DNA of 47,582 bases from Deltaproteobacteria bacterium (GTDB lineage Bacteria > Desulfobacterota > Desulfobacteria > Desulfobacterales > Desulfobacteraceae). A program made the position numbers and the translations under genes. Below the pieces are notes generated by a model. The model searched no databases. It was given only the letters and a program-made list of their open reading frames with translations, and was not told where the DNA came from. The stretch is taken from assembly GCA_013151635.1 (NCBI GenBank), contig JAADHV010000046.1, positions 32,987 to 80,568 on the forward strand. Direction: 5' to 3'. Within the stretch, counting starts at the first letter, position 1. Each line of letters opens with the position of its first letter. Shown here one piece after another: positions 47,201 through 47,582 of the stretch.

Positions 47201-47582
47201 CACTGGGGCAAAATGATGTCACATCCATATCAGGGATATCATCCATGGAAATCTTGGGCCCAGGGGGATTGGAAACGATCCGGTCCCGGTTCCGCCAGAT
47301 GATGCCGGGAATCTTTTCCAGATGGTTTTTTGGTACCAAAAGTTCAGGGAAAACATTTTCACCTTCCCCGATCAGGCCGATATCAATCTGGGGAATTTCT
47401 CTCATGAGCCGTTTGGCAAAAAGGGAAAAGGCCGGTCCGCCGGCCAGTATCCTTGCACCGGGTGCCAGGCGCCTGATCAGTTGCGCTGCCGTATTAAGGG
47501 AAGACAGGTAGGACGTCTGACAGCCGGCAAGAGGATCTATGTTCCGGAAAGACAAGACTGCAACATCCGGCCCAAACGCTTC

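Overview
The window reads as chromosome of an anaerobic, sulfate-reducer-like bacterium, most likely Desulfobacterota (Desulfobacteraceae, Desulfobacula/Desulfobacterium-like). The reasons are HdrD-type CCG iron-sulfur proteins, multiheme c-type cytochromes with Nar-gamma/DsrM-like membrane partners, a DUF39 sulfur-insertion protein, many corrinoid methyltransferase genes, moderate GC, and two genes that only make sense if UGA is read as selenocysteine. No rRNA, tRNA, CRISPR array, insertion sequence or phage gene is visible. The taxonomic call is inference from gene content.

Left part (0.3-13.2 kb). An Fe-S protein, a corrinoid adenosyltransferase (minus strand) and a PAS/GAF histidine kinase with its NarL-type regulator precede a fused sulfopyruvate decarboxylase (ComDE). 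This meets, tail to tail and overlapping by 50 bp, a six-gene minus-strand operon: hexaheme cytochrome c, cytochrome b, heptaheme cytochrome c/b fusion, HdrD-like protein, CobW GTPase, DUF39-ferredoxin protein. Sulfopyruvate decarboxylase next to a DUF39 protein and a disulfide-reductase-like membrane complex suggests coenzyme M (or a related sulfonate thiol) synthesis and redox cycling in a bacterium. This is a hypothesis.

Middle part (13.2-30.2 kb). A minus-strand trio (ferredoxin, short AOR-like protein, BPL_N amidotransferase-like protein) is divergent from a GntR/FadR regulator. The regulator is followed by a GlcD-like flavoprotein, its CCG Fe-S partner, an NCS2-like permease, a small membrane protein and a first UroD-family methyltransferase. 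Next come a ureohydrolase-fold protein, two aldehyde dehydrogenases, and between them a radical SAM-GNAT fusion with an AIR-synthase-like gene. That pair matches part of the Nit1C (nitrilase) cluster but has no nitrilase.

Right part (30.2-43 kb). This is a corrinoid methyl-transfer locus: two paralogous corrinoid proteins, an MtrH-like methyltransferase, a second UroD-family methyltransferase, a RACo-type reductive activator, a thioredoxin-like protein, a DUF2284 protein and an aquaglyceroporin. A further operon starts with a UroD-family methyltransferase whose third zinc ligand is encoded by UGA. It is followed by four thioredoxin-like genes, one of which has a U-x-x-C active site, then a CobW GTPase and a DUF1638 protein. 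Both selenoprotein candidates have a perfect hairpin just after the UGA, and in both an all-Cys paralogue in the same window aligns Cys with the UGA. The operons at 31.0 and 38.6 kb share an upstream sequence element, which suggests co-regulation. I consider this selenocysteine/thioredoxin-like methyltransferase operon the best candidate for an undescribed system.

Right edge (42.9-47.6 kb). Minus-strand genes encode a Rossmann-fold protein, a DUF4143-type ATPase with its own strong promoter, and two translationally coupled B12-binding radical SAM proteins, the last cut by the window edge. All gaps between genes are shorter than 300 bases. The gaps at 1-275 and 2030-2303 hold only weak promoter-like sequence.
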